Positions 1 to 46,876 of a stretch of DNA of 64,000 nt are shown here, piece by piece. The notes beneath the pieces were generated by a model that saw only the letters and a program-made list of their open reading frames with translations, was not told the DNA's origin and did not search any database. The stretch lies in assembly GCF_042477335.2 (NCBI RefSeq), contig NC_091255.1, forward strand, positions 19,198,501 to 19,262,500. The letters run 5' to 3'. The position numbers were made by a program, and so were the translations under genes. The DNA comes from Ovis canadensis (Eukaryota > Chordata > Mammalia > Artiodactyla > Bovidae). The stretch's first letter is position 1, and each line of letters opens with the position of its first letter.

Positions 1-419
1 AGCAGCTAGAGCTGAATTCTGTCACATAGCGTGTGTAACAAAAAACAATCAGCAAATAATCCCTGAACGCTAACGCACAGATTGTTAAAATCTGTGCTTC
101 CCTCCAGCTTTCTTGTTCACCTGGTCTCATCTTAAACACTCTTGGCCTTGTCAAACTCTGAGTTTGTGTCCCCACAAATTCCCACAATGCAATCCTCACC
201 TCCAAGGTGATGGCTTTAAGGAGGCGAGGGGGCCTTTGGGAGGTGGTCTCTTTAGAAAGAGACCCCAGAGAGGCCTCTTGCCCCTTTGTGGTATGTGAAG
301 ACACAGTGAGAAGATGGCCATCTGTGAAGACGGCTTCCAATCAGCTCTCCACAGGCAGTCCAGCGGATTTTTCACAAGGTGGTTATGCCAACAACCTCCT
401 TAAACTCCTTCAGAGGCTT
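1..419. other. TUBD1 intron 5, unassigned sequence
   Basis: I see no exon or clear repeat here. The small open frames lack codon-like structure or recognisable homology. Confidence 0.4.
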
Positions 420-936
420 TCCCCTGCTCTTAGATGAATGAAGCGGCCTTTACACGCTTCCAGGGCCCTACAAGGTCGGCCCCTGCTCACTGCTCTAGCC
501 TCAGGTGTCAGGCATCCCCTGCACCATTCTCTGTGCTCCAGTGACACTGGATTTCTCTCTGTCCTAAAGGGCCATGCTTCCTTCTGCCACAGGGCCTTTG
601 CACATGCTATTCCTGTCCCCCTCCCTTTGCTTAGTTAACTCCAAGTCTTCATCCAGCTTTTTGCTCGTGTTAACTTCTTCAAGGGCTGACTTCTTTGCCT
701 CATCAGCCTAAGTCTGGTTCCATTGTGACACATTCTCTTGGATCTGCACTCCTTTCCTTCAGAGCATTTAACTCAGTTTTTAATTACACCTTCTTGGCAT
801 AATTGTTTAGTGTGAACACAATGTCTATATTGGTTCCTCACTGAATCCCCAACATTTAGCATAGTGTCTGGCACATAGCAGGAAGTCAATAAATACTGGT
901 TGAATGAACAGATGTGCAATATGGTAAGTACTGTGG
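420..936 (+). repeat. L2 LINE 3' portion
   Basis: Resembles the L2 3' region: the segment around 540-640 (cacaggg-cctttgcac-type) and the terminal stretch about 850-930 with tggcacatagcagg followed by tcaataaatactgg and gaatgaa. Ancient and diverged. Confidence 0.6.
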
Positions 937-1214
937 AATGCACAGAAATTAACAAGACACATGTCGCCAAGGAAGTTGCAAATTAGTGGGGACTACAAGA
1001 CATGCACATGTCAGACTCCTCCAGGGAAACACATGACGCTAATTACAGTGGCGGCATCTGGGAGGGGTCAGAGGGTGACTTACTCTTGATTGCATATTCT
1101 TTTGTACTCCTGGAATAAATATGTACATTTATGTGTGTAACTCTTAAAGATAAGCAAACACACTTGAAGAAATAATAAAGGCAAAAAACATCAAGTAACA
1201 TAAAAGAGATACAG

Positions 1215-1430
1215 AATGCCAAGGGAGCACAGGGGTGAAGAACTCGCCTGCCAATGCAGGAGATGCAAGAGACATGGGTTCGATCCCTGGGTCAGGAAGA
1301 TCTCCTAGAGGAGGGCTTGGCAACCCACTCCAGTATTCTTGCCTGGAGAATCCCATGGACGGAGGAGCCTTACAGTCCATAGGGTCGCAAAGAGTTGGAC
1401 ATGACTGAAGTGAGCATGCACACACAGGAG
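1215..1430 (+). repeat. Bov-tA SINE
   Basis: tRNA-derived head (gttcgatccctgg around 1279-1291) followed by the Bov-A body (acccactccagtattcttgcc, ggtcgcaaagagttgg, acatgactg). Open frames across it are not genes. Confidence 0.85.
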
Positions 1431-1451
1431 TTCAGAGCTGGAGGGTTACTT

Positions 1452-1628
1452 TGGGACTTCCTGGTGGTCTAGTGGCTAAGACTCCACGCTCCCAATCGCT
1501 CCCAATGCAGGGAGCCTGGGTTCAGTCCCTGGCCAGGAAATTAGATCCCACAGGCTGCACTAAAGATCCTGCATGCCTCAACTAAGATCGGGGCAGCCAA
1601 ATAAATGTTAGAAAAGGAAAAAAAAATT
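1452..1628 (+). repeat. Artiodactyl tRNA-derived SINE (CHR-like)
   Basis: Starts gggacttcctggtggtctag, contains gttcagtccctgg, and ends in an A-rich tail near 1611-1627. Typical of the gacttccctgg-type SINE family. Confidence 0.8.
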
Positions 1629-1639
1629 ATCACTTGAAT

Positions 1640-2560
1640 TGGATCCTAAAGGATGAGGAAGGTTTCAGTAGAGGTGAAGAAGGGAAGCAGGAAGTGATTT
1701 TTAAAAGAGAAAACACTGAGCAAAAGGACCAAAGCAGGAAAGTTCCAGACTGAAGAAGGAAGTGGAGACAGGATGAAAAGCAAGTGGGGAATCTATGCAG
1801 AGGAGGCAGAAGGTGACCAAAGTGCAAAGTTAAGACTCAGGGCAGAATGTGGAGGCCAGGCTAAGGAATTATGACAAATCTGGCAGGTAATGCGTGAACC
1901 ACAGAATGGGGGGTGAGCAGAATGCGAGGATTAGATCCGTGCCTTGGGGAGGCTCACTGGGGTCAGTGTGTCAGGAGGACTGATGTGGGGGGGTGGGGGG
2001 GGAGAGGCAGGCAGCAGGAAGGGAAGCAGGGTTAGGACCACCTTAAGCCAGGGATGTCCATGTAGCTGCGAGCTTCTGTTTTTATGAAACAGACGAGAGA
2101 AAGAGAGAGAGGCAGAGATTGAGAATAAAAAGAACTTTGTATTCAGGGGGAGCACGCAATATCAGTTAAGAGACGCTGACCAACTGAACCAATGTCAGAG
2201 ACACAGGGAGGCAGGAAAGAATGCAGACAGCTGGGAGAGATGGCACCAACAGGTCTGAGCATACTGATGAGATAAGAGGACAGTGGGAGAAATTCAGGCG
2301 ACAGGAATGGAGGAAGTGGGGGAGGGGAAACAAGCGGGGGCGGGGGGGGGCAGAGGGGATGATGAATCCATTCAGAGCATGCTAAATTTGAAGAAGCAGA
2401 TGCAACTAGGAAAAGTGGGATAGGCAACCATTTGGGAAAGAGGGTAGGACTGAGACGTACAGATTCCTGGGTCCTTTGCATCTGGATGGTTCGAATGGAT
2501 AAAGCACCACTTGACAAATAAACTGAAAAAGAGTGGCTGGTTTTATTGCACAATGATGAA
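1640..2560. other. Purine-rich intronic stretch with G-runs
   Basis: The plus strand is strongly purine-biased, with G-runs near 1987-2002 and 2335-2350 that could form G-quadruplexes. Long minus-strand frames here reflect the pyrimidine bias of the complement (Pro/Ser/Leu-rich) and have no family resemblance. Confidence 0.5.
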
Positions 2561-2663
2561 AATGATGGTTATGCAACTTTGTGAGTATGTTAGAAAACAC
2601 TGACGTGCGTATTTTAAATGGGTGAGTTGTATGGTATGTGAATTATATCTCAAAATTATTTTT

Positions 2664-2681
2664 AAAAATAGGGAAGGAAAA
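2664..2681 (+). repeat. Left target-site duplication of the VPS29 retrocopy
   Basis: AAAAATAGGGAAGGAAAA, identical to 3087-3104 after the poly(A) tail. It is preceded by TTT, giving an L1 endonuclease-like TT/AAAA target. Confidence 0.9.
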
Positions 2682-3090
2682 TTGGTTTGATCCATGGACA
2701 TCAAATTATTCCATGGGGAGATATGACCAGCCTAGCCCTATTGCAGAGGCAGTTTGATGTGGACATTCTTATTTCAGGACATACACATAAATTTGAAGCA
2801 TTTGAGCATGAAAATAAATTCTACATTAATCCAGGTTCTGCCACTGGAGCATATAATGCCTTGGAAACAAACATTACTCCTTCATTTGTGTTGATGGATA
2901 TCCAGGCTTCTACAGTTGTCACTTATGTGTATCAGCTAATTGGAGATGATGTGAAAGTAGAACGAATCGAATACAAAAAGTCTTAAAGCCAGGCCTGTCC
3001 TGTTGATTTTTCTTCTGGGCCTTTTTTTTTTTTCATCCCCCTGTTCAACTCAAGTAATTAAACATTTAAGAGCCACACAAAAAAAAAAAA
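2682..3090 (+). pseudogene. VPS29P: VPS29 processed pseudogene, 5'-truncated retrocopy
   Basis: VPS29 is the metallophosphoesterase-fold subunit of retromer. The plus-strand frame from about 2684 to the stop near 2986 encodes its C-terminal part without a break: [46 protein letters not shown] and VERIEYKKS. It has no introns, continues into a 3'UTR with ATTAAA at 3057-3062, and ends in about 12 A residues. The direct repeat AAAAATAGGGAAGGAAAA flanks it at 2664-2681 and 3087-3104, and the left site reads TTTAAAA, as expected for L1-mediated insertion. The N-terminal half is missing. It lies in TUBD1 intron 5, antisense to TUBD1. Few differences from VPS29 suggest a fairly young copy; no promoter is seen. 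Confidence 0.93.
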
Positions 3091-3104
3091 ATAGGGAAGG
3101 AAAA
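3087..3104 (+). repeat. Right target-site duplication of the VPS29 retrocopy
   Basis: Second copy of the 18-bp direct repeat, fused to the end of the poly(A) run. Confidence 0.9.
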
Positions 3105-3270
3105 AAAGAAAAAGAAGAGAAAAGGTCCTGAAGAATGGAATAGGTGGAAGGTTCTGAAGTGAGGGAGATGTGAGTATATCTTCAGGTAGAGGGGAGAGCC
3201 AGAGAAGAACAGCTTTGAGGCTTTCACAACATCAGACTTCTCTACAAATAACCCACAGGGGCACAAATAC

Positions 3271-3502
3271 CTAGTGGATTTCTCCTGTAGTGAAATGAGC
3301 CTTCCCCGGAGTAAGTAGGCTGGAACACACTTCCCAGCTGATGTGCGAGGACTTGATTTATATCACAGAAGGAGATCTGCTTGATATTCATCAGCTTCGC
3401 ACAGATCTTATGAACAGCATCGTTCTCATGAACAAGGAGGGCGTCTGAAGATCGGTACAAGTGAGAAAGTGTCAAAATGGAGTTGTAGTTCTGAACAATC
3501 AC
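3271..3502 (-). CDS. TUBD1: TUBD1 fourth coding exon (residues 180-256, split 257)
   Basis: Encodes [20 protein letters not shown] through SFHYRRNPL. The acceptor is ctccag ending at 3503; the donor is gtattt at 3270-3265, so the apparent continuation (GICAP...) is intron. The exon is 232 nt (77 codons + 1). It is the last TUBD1 exon visible before the left edge. Confidence 0.93.
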
Positions 3503-6500
3503 CTGGAGAGGAAAAGGCCACAAATAAGAAAGGCAGGAGAAGGACTTCCCTGGTAGTCCACTGGCTAAGACTCACATTCTCAATGCGGGGGCCAGGGTTC
3601 GTGCCCTGGTCAGGGAACTAGAACCCACATGCTGAAACTAAAGATCCCATGAGCCACAGCTAAGACCTGGAGCAGCCAAATTAATAAATAGTAAAAAAAA
3701 AAAAAAAAAAGGTAGGAGAGAATAGCAATTAAGAGGGCATCTTACCTAGGTTCAAATCCTGGCTCTTCCAGTTTCTAGCTATATGATCTTAGATAAGTTA
3801 CATAATCTCTCTGTGTCTCAGTTTCCTCATTTGTAAAACGGAGATAATAATTATACCAGCCTCTTAAGAGTTCTCAGAATTAATGTCAGAATACCAGTAA
3901 AGCACTTAGAATAGTGCCCTGTGTATAGTAAGGGTTCAGTAAACGATGACTATACTATTACTTTCACTATTACTATCATACTTTCTACATCATTTCCTCC
4001 TGTGACTTATTTCATCTCCGTTTTATTATTTCTCCCGCTAGGCTGATCAACAGCAAACTGACTTACATAGAAATGTCCTCTCAATGGAAAGAAATGAAAA
4101 TTCTTCGAAGGCTGGCAATAGCAGGATGAGGTCAAGGTCCCTGCTTTACAGGCAGTAGCCAGAGGGACTGACCCAGGAATGGGTTTCTGAGAGAAGCTGC
4201 ACAGTTTTCTTCTTTGGAGTTTTTATAAATAAGGACACCTCATTCGCTTGGCAAAGTTTAAACAAAGTTAAATGAGTTGTTCATCAAAGTACCATACTGT
4301 ATACTCACACCTGACGCAGTAACTTAACATTTCCAAAGAAAGGATGAGACAGATCTTTTACATAATTTGTTTTAATCGCAAAGACTACGAAACAGAAATT
4401 TTTAAATTGATGTGTTCATACCTCACCAGTTCCATAAGGCCATATAATCTGATTCATTTTCAAAGCGCTTGAGTACTGATCTTGTAAGTTCTGAGTAACG
4501 AAGGCTCCTAGCCCGGATCCAGTGCCTCCAGCCATACTCATTATGATGAAAAAGCCACTCAAAGAATCGCATTTCTCCACTTCCTTCCGGATTAGGTTCA
4601 TTATAGATTCTTCATGCCTGGGTCCATGAACAGAGTATCTATGCAGTGCAAAACAAACATCTTCCAATTTAACCAGAGAGATGGATTGCAGAGAAAGGTA
4701 TAGGAGAGAGAAGGCTTTCTAAACCTATGCAAGTGAACTACCTCTCAGGAGACATACAGGTACCCTGAGTGACCAAATTTTATAGACACAAGTTAAGGGG
4801 ACCTCCTTGGTAGCCCAGTGGTTAAGATTCTGTGCTCCCAAAGTAGGGGGCACAGGTTGGATCCCTGGTTGGAGAACTAAGATCTTGCATGCGACATAGA
4901 AGGGCCTAAAGATAACAATAATAATAACATACAACAAAAACAAAATGAAAAAATAGAAGAAGAAAATAATAAGATACACAAGTCAAACAGTTTTTAAAAG
5001 CGAATAGGACTGCTAGGAGAGTCAATTTACTGGGAATAGAAAATTCTCTTTAATAGGCCACTCCTTTGGCTAGAATTACCAGGTGGTTCTAAAGATTTCA
5101 GTTCAGTTCAGTCACTCAGTCATGTCCGACTCTTTGCAAGCCCATGGACTGCAGCACACCAGGCTTCCCTGTCCATCACCAACTCCCAGAGCTTACTCAA
5201 ACTCATGTCCATCGAGTTGGTGATGCCATCCAACCATCTCATTCTCTGTCGTCCCCTTCTCCTCCTGCCTTCAATCTTTCCCAGCATCAGGGTCTTTTCC
5301 AATGAGTCAGCTCTTCGCATCACGTGGCCAAAGTATTGAAGTATTGGAGTTTCAGCTTCAACATCAGTCCTTCCAATGAATATTCAGGACTGATCTCCTT
5401 TAGGATGGACTGTATGGATCTCCTTGCAGTCCAAGGGACTCTCAGTCTTCTCCAACACCACAGTTCAAAAGCATCAATTCTTCAGTGCTCAGCTTTCTTT
5501 AATCGCAAAGACTACTTGTGGTCCAACTCTCACATCCATATATGACTACTGGAAAAACCATAGCTTTGACTAGAGGGACCTTGACAAAGTAATGTCTATG
5601 CTTTTTAATATGCTATTTAGGTTGCATAGCTTTTCTTCCAAGGAGCAAGCATCTTTTAATTTTAAGGCTGCAGTCACCATCTGCAGTGATTTTGGAGCTC
5701 AAGAAAAGAGTCTCTCACTGTTTCCATTGTTTCCCCATCTATTTGCCATGAAGTGATGGGACCAGATGCCATGATCTTAGTTTTCCGAAGCCAACTTTTG
5801 AGCTTTAAGCCAAGTTTTTCACTCTCCTCTTTCACTTTCATCAAGAAGCTCTTTAGTTCTTCTTTGCTTTCTGCCATAAGGGTCATGCCATCTGCATATC
5901 TGAGGTTATTGATATTTCTCCTGGCAATCTTGATTCCAGCTTGTGTTTCATCTAGCCCAGCATTTCACATGATGTACTCTGCATGTAAGTTAAATAAGCA
6001 GAGTGATAATATACAGCCTTGATATACTCTTTTGTTGATTTGGAACCAGTCTGTTGTTCCATGTCCAGTTATAACTGTTGTTTCTTGCCCTGCATACAGA
6101 TTTCTCAGGAGGCAGGTCAGGTGGTCTGGTATTCCCATCTCTTTCAGAATTTTCCAGTTTGTCAATAAAGCAGAAGCAGATGTTTTTCTGGAACTCTCTT
6201 GCTTTTTTGAGGATCCCATGGATGTTGGCAATTTGATCTCTGGTTCCTCTGCCTTTTCTAAATGCAGCTTGAACATCCGGAAGTTCACGGTTCAGGTGCT
6301 GTTGAAGACTGGCTTGGAGAATTTTGAGCATTACTTTGCTAGCACGTGAGATGAGTGTGAATCTATAAGATTATGGTACAACATAATCTTCAATATTCAT
6401 AACAATACTCCAAAAGCAGGAATTCTAACTTTGCCACACATTGAAATCATCTTGGGAAGCTTTGAAAAATTCCAACATTCAGACTTCATCCCAAACCTAT

Positions 6501-9114
6501 TAAATCAGAATTTCTGGATGTGAGCCCTAGGCACTGGTATTTTCTAAAGAATTCAGGCAATACTACTGTGTAGTCATATTCCCTATTAACTGGAATACTT
6601 GCCAGATAAAGATACTGTATCAATAATAAGTTAGCTGGCAGAATAACAGTGAAGAAGTGGAAACCCTTCTGCAAAAGATCCTTGGTTTCAGCAGTATCTA
6701 GACCTGAAGCATATAGAAAGGTGAGACAGAATGAGTGACTTCTGGGTGAAGTCACACTCTAAATGTTAAAACAGAAATTCAAAGTTTGGTATGCGAATGC
6801 AGGAGACATGGGTTTGATCCCTGGTCAGGAAGATATCCTGGAGAAGGAAACGGCAACCCACTCCAGTATTTCTGCCTGGGAAATCACATAGACAGAGGAA
6901 CCTGGTGGGCTACCGTCCACGGGGTCGCAAAAGAGTCAGACACAGCTAAGTGGCTAAAGAACAACGTTTAGTATATCAACTGTGCAGTTATAACTACACT
7001 ATTCATCAACTGTGCAGCTGTATCTAAACTGAAAAGCATGAGGAATTATTCTTACCCATAGGCCCAGTTGTTTCCAGAACCTTGTTTTTGACAGAAGCAT
7101 GAATGCTGGCCATATTTCCATCGGCCAGAACGGGCGGCCTTTGACAGTGTTTGATTGATAACTTTAGGTTCCATGTCAACAAGGACAGCACGAGCAAGCG
7201 GAACTAGAGAAGGAAAAAAAGATCAAAAGAAAAATAATGCATATAATCTTATTTGGGGTAACTCAGAGCATAAACTTCTCTAAATTAAAAAAAAAAAAAT
7301 TCAAAGATTGAGAATAGAAAGATGTCATTCTGCTTAGAAACTGAGGTGGGCAGCAGCAGGTAGATGCAGATGGTTCATCTGCCCAGCATTCTGCTGGCAG
7401 GCTGAATAAATATGGGCCAAAATGATGACTGGGTCAGGTCTACAAACACCTATTGAGTGCTTATAATGTGCTATGTACTATGCTACAAACACAGAGATGA
7501 AGACAGGATCAATCCAGCCCGAGGAGAACCAGGGAGGGCAGCAAAACACAGCAACACTGAATCATGAAGTGATGTGATGGGACCCAGAACAAATCCACAG
7601 TAACAGAGGCGCATATTCAGAAGCACAAAATGCCAACCATCTCAGGATTATTGAAGCAGAAGATGGAGACAGTGGGTGTAAGAAACGATGGACAGGACTG
7701 GAAGCAGGCAGGGCTCAGATATTAGAAGTCCTAATACACAATGCTCAAAACCTTGAAACTTGTTTTTCAGCCAATGAGAAACCACTGGAAACATTCAAGG
7801 ATGAAAGGAATAGTCACATGTCTTTATTTTTTTTAATGTCAGATGTCTTTATTATTTTTTTAAACAGCTTTTTACTACATTTATTTCTTTACTTACTGTT
7901 AAGTAAGTTTAAGTTAAGTACTTTATTGTTAAGCAAGTAAGCAAGGCATGTGGGATTGTAGTTTCCCAACCAAGGATAGAACTGGCACTCCCTTCCGCAG
8001 AAGTGTAAAGTTTTAACCTCTGGACCACCAAGGAAGTCCCTAAGATGTCTTTTTGAATCCAGCAGTGTGGAGGATAGATGTGATAGACACAGGAGACCAG
8101 GCAGGGAAACTCAGGAGTGTCTTGAAACAATCCAGATGAGGAAGGACAAGAGCCAGAACTAAGGCAATGACAGCGAAGATGGAGAGGGGAGAGGCGTTTC
8201 AAGGGACACGTAGGAGATAAACTAAGCGGATCTGAACGTAGGCAGTAGGAACAAAGTTTTAAGGGAAAAACAATGCATGCCCTCAGGTATGGAGATGTTG
8301 AGTTTGAGGTACACAGGAGAGACACAGGTGATGTTCACTAACCAGTCTGCAGCTTGAAAGAGATGCTAGGCTACAGATTTGAGAGTAATCAGTATGAAAG
8401 ATGGAGCAACATTTGAATCACTGAATTCGCCCAGAGAGAACTACACAAGTGGGGAAGACGCTGAGATGCAAGCACTAGAAAAGAAAAGTTCAGTGACTAG
8501 GAAGAAGGAGTCTCAAGGAGGGAGTTTTCTAGTTAATGTTATCAAATCTGGTAGAGAAGTTAAGTGAATTAACAAAAAGAAAGACAGTTACTGGCTCTAG
8601 TAATTAGGAGATCACTGGGAATTTTTCATGGGACAGCTTCATTGGTATTGTAAAGCAGAAGCAGGATTATAATTGGTAAAGGGGCTTCTCCTTTGAGAAT
8701 CTTAGTTGAGAAGGAAGGAAAAAAGCTATAGTCAAGAGCTATGTTTTATTTGGTTGGTTGGTTTTAGATTGGCAAGATTTGAGCAAGCTCATGGCCTGAG
8801 GACATGATGTCACTGGAGAGGGAAAGCTTAACACAAAAACAAAGGGCTGAGAACAAAATCATTCTGCTGCAAGATGAAGGGGGTTCAGACACCATGTGCA
8901 GGGCCTGGCCTTGAAGAGACTGGTTATGTGGACCACACATACCTCCATTTTCCTCCTCACTGAAGAACCTTTCTTTGCAAGATGCTTGATATGCCTCATT
9001 CTCCTTTTTAGAGCAGAGTCCTCGGGGACAGTGTGAGTCATTAAATAAAGCATCAAACACTTCAAAACCAATCTGATTGCCACACTGACCAAGCTGCACT
9101 GTTACTATTGACAT
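3271..9114 (-). CDS. TUBD1: Delta-tubulin, 5' part of a spliced gene (4 coding exons; 3' exons outside the window)
   Basis: Delta-tubulin is a divergent tubulin linked to centrioles, basal bodies and triplet microtubules. Four minus-strand exons splice in phase: 9114-8943, 7203-7056, 4638-4422 and 3502-3271. They give residues 1-256 plus the first base of codon 257; the human protein is 453 residues as I recall it, so the C-terminal half lies left of the window. The start [16 protein letters not shown] is the conserved tubulin N-terminus with the nucleotide-binding QCGNQIG loop. [12 protein letters not shown] (about residues 142-153) is the tubulin GGTGSG GTP-binding signature. All introns are GT-AG, and no stop or frameshift interrupts the exons. 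I found no downstream exon in 1-3270. The gene is divergent from RPS6KB1 and probably shares its CpG-rich promoter. Identity is recognised from protein sequence; family function is established knowledge. Confidence 0.95.
3543..3712 (+). repeat. Artiodactyl tRNA-derived SINE with A-tail
   Basis: ggacttccctggtagtcca start, ggttcgtgccctgg box-B-like segment, and a poly(A) run at about 3693-3710. Confidence 0.82.
3738..3985 (+). repeat. MIR element
   Basis: Near full-length MIR: gttcaaatcctggctc, followed by cagtttcctcatttgtaaaa, aaagcacttagaa and tagtaagggttcagtaaa in consensus order. Confidence 0.8.
4422..4638 (-). CDS. TUBD1: TUBD1 third coding exon (residues 108-179)
   Basis: Begins [14 protein letters not shown] and ends IIWPYGTGE. 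Contains the GGTGSG nucleotide-binding motif at about residues 144-149. The acceptor is catag ending at 4639; the donor is gtatga at 4421. The exon is 217 nt (1 + 72 codons). The reading frame continues upstream into the intron, but the acceptor and protein alignment set the boundary. Confidence 0.95.
4799..4920 (+). repeat. Artiodactyl tRNA-derived SINE
   Basis: ggacctccttggtagcccag start, ggttggatccctgg, gaactaagatc; decays into an A-rich tail to about 4980. Confidence 0.75.
5098..6352 (-). mobile_element. BovB (RTE) LINE 3' fragment
   Basis: On the plus strand the copy opens with the inverted 3' tail (ttcagttcagtcactcagtc), so the element is on the minus strand. Broken minus-strand frames at 5965-6331 contain recognisable reverse-transcriptase fragments ([40 protein letters not shown]). 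It is 5'-truncated and carries frame shifts, so it is inactive. It lies in TUBD1 intron 3. Confidence 0.9.
6430..6595 (+). repeat. MER5A-like hAT-Charlie MITE
   Basis: Resembles MER5A: a gggaagctttgaaaaat-type segment, then taaatcagaatttctgga and ggcactggtattttctaaag. Diverged. Confidence 0.5.
6790..6966 (+). repeat. Bov-tA SINE, 5'-truncated
   Basis: gaatgcaggagacatgggttt through ggggtcgcaaaagagtcaga; the tRNA-like head lacks its first bases. Confidence 0.82.
7056..7203 (-). CDS. TUBD1: TUBD1 second coding exon (split 58, residues 59-106, split 107)
   Basis: Encodes [17 protein letters not shown] through GSGNNWAY, matching delta-tubulin, including the [10 protein letters not shown] segment common to tubulins. 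The acceptor is ctctag ending at 7204; the donor is gtaag at 7055-7051. It is 148 nt (2 + 48 codons + 2), in phase with both neighbours. Confidence 0.95.
7204..8942. other. TUBD1 intron 2, outside the SINE
   Basis: No coding exon or clear regulatory site. An ancient-repeat-like segment may lie at about 7440-7500 (gagtgcttataatgtgct); the remainder is unassigned. Confidence 0.4.
7935..8042 (-). repeat. Artiodactyl tRNA-derived SINE
   Basis: Inverse of the gacttccctgg type: it ends aaccactgga-like text then ccaccaaggaagtcccta. Located in TUBD1 intron 2. Confidence 0.75.
8943..9114 (-). CDS. TUBD1: TUBD1 first coding exon (residues 1-57, split codon 58)
   Basis: The ATG is at 9114-9112, one base inside the exon, after a pyrimidine-rich acceptor ending ctcag at 9116. 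The open frame that continues upstream of this ATG is intron, not protein. The donor is gtatgt at 8942 after ...EEENG. The exon holds the QCGNQIG loop. It is 172 nt, which is 57 codons plus one base. Confidence 0.95.
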
Positions 9115-9759
9115 GCTGAGAAACAAACCAAAACAAACTCCTTCGAAAAAATGAGCAATCTGTAATAGAAAATATATGGTCTTAGAGAACCACTACATTA
9201 CCAACAAAGAACAAACAAAATATGTTAACACACATCAATAAAAATATATAATTTGTAAATACTATATATAGATAAAATACCTATGTTGTTTAAGGAGCCA
9301 ATCATTCAAGGAAGTTGTTCTTTTTCTGTATATGGTTTTGGGACTTGGGACTGCTGTACCCAAATCCATTCATATATAGCTCAATAGTTTCCAAAATCTC
9401 ACGTGTAATTGCAACTTTCTAAGCATGCGTTTAAAACAAACAAAACAAAGTGAATTCTGGTTGAAGTAATTTGTGTATCCACTTCACACCAAAGGAACAT
9501 AGAAAATGCAAAAGTGAGCTCAACGGTAGCACATTCAATTAACGTTAATTTTGTCGCTTCTAAATAACGACTTTTTCTCTCCACCAATCAACTTTCTGTA
9601 CTGGTAACCTCATAACAGTTACAAGAAAGTCCTTGTATTTAGCTCAGATAAGACAGCAAAGAAGACGAGGCTTGGAGAGGAAAAAAAAAGGAGAAATAGT
9701 AGAGCAAGTATCCACTACTTTTAACAATGAAAAGAGACAGTTTTTGGTAAAGACCTTAC

Positions 9760-9985
9760 CACGGGGTCTATGCAGCACTGGAAGGAGCCGTGGCTTGTAA
9801 GCCAGACTCTGTACTTAAAATCATCAAACAACTCTGCAAAATTGGTATCATTATTTTTATTTTACGGATAAGGACACCGAGGCTCTGAAAAGTCACTGAC
9901 TTTCGCAAGGCCACTGAGCTGGTAAATAGCAAAGCCAAGTTCTGCGTTTCTACACGTCCCCAGGAACTCCCCATTAACCCCACTC
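9760..9985 (-). other. TUBD1: Probable TUBD1 non-coding first exon (donor at 9760)
   Basis: A strong minus-strand donor (g|gtaagg) sits at 9760/9759, about 650 bases upstream of the first coding exon and next to the CpG-rich promoter. This is the best candidate for the 5'UTR exon; the upper boundary (transcription start) is not visible and is only a guess. The stretch includes a MIR-like segment (about 9840-9935) and a 71-codon minus-strand ORF (9983-9768) that would act as a uORF if transcription starts above 9983. Inference from splice-site strength and position only. Confidence 0.45.
9840..9935 (+). repeat. MIR fragment inside probable TUBD1 exon 1
   Basis: ttttattttacggataagga, ccgaggctctgaaaagtc, gcaaggccactgagctggt: the core region of MIR/MIRb in order. 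Confidence 0.6.
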
Positions 9986-10482
9986 ACTGGCAACCGCAGG
10001 ACCATCCGTTTCTGTCGGGTTCAAACTTCACGGGGGCAACATTTTCCTAATGCGCAGGCTCATTTTCCATACCGAAAAAACTACAGAGAGCGAATGCGCA
10101 TGTTCCACATACAAGCAGATTTGTTGTGGTTTTTCTCCCTCCGCCCCCCTCCCCATTCAGAAAGGTTAATTACGCAGATTCACTTTATCAACTTCGGACA
10201 CAGCACGCATGCTCACTGTCCATCGGGCTTTAGCTGACTCTGCGCATGATCTAGCTTCCAAGCGAGGCTTCGGCAGCGCTTCTGCGCATGCCTCTGCCAG
10301 TACCTGGCCCAGGTGGCGGCATTGCGCATGTCCGTTGCCCATAGCTCGGCTTCACGGAGTCCTGTGCGCATGCCTCGGTGCCGAACTTGAGGAGCCAGTC
10401 TGGGGCCTAGGCGCAGACGCACTGAGCCCCAGCGGCCGGTGATGGCGGCAGCGGCAGCGGTGGCTGCGGCGGGTCCGGGCCC
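9985..10482. promoter_or_regulatory. Bidirectional TUBD1/RPS6KB1 promoter with repeated TGCGCATG boxes
   Basis: GC- and CpG-rich interval between the divergent genes, with no TATA box seen. Exact TGCGCATG occurs at 10095, 10241, 10283, 10323 and 10365; related boxes are TGCGCAGG (10051), GCACGCATGC (10203) and GCGCAGACGC (10411). These resemble half sites of NRF1 (consensus about YGCGCAYGCGCR). The last four exact boxes are 40-42 bp apart. Binding is inferred from the motif only. Confidence 0.75.

Positions 10483-10486
<4 letters not shown>
10442..10486 (+). CDS. Upstream ORF of 14 codons overlapping the p85 S6K1 start
   Basis: ATG at 10442 in strong context (G at -3, G at +4) opens a short Ala-rich frame, MAAAAAVAAAGPGP, ending at TGA 10484-10486. 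The stop overlaps the RPS6KB1 ATG (10483) as ATGA. It would be translated only if the mRNA starts upstream of 10442, which the promoter layout suggests. A possible role in start-site choice is inference. Confidence 0.6.

Positions 10487-46876
<36,390 letters not shown>

Noticed and set aside
1279-1291. tRNA-like box B sequences (gttcgatccc) at many places as possible tRNA genes
   Set aside because: They are heads of Bov-tA and related SINEs; no complete cloverleaf or terminator was seen.
1931-2553. Minus-strand frames rich in Pro, Ser and Leu
   Set aside because: Complement of a purine-rich stretch; no start, splice or homology support.
4725-4979. Hydrophobic 84-codon minus-strand frame
   Set aside because: Antisense of an A-rich SINE tail, so Phe/Ile/Leu runs come from T-rich codons.
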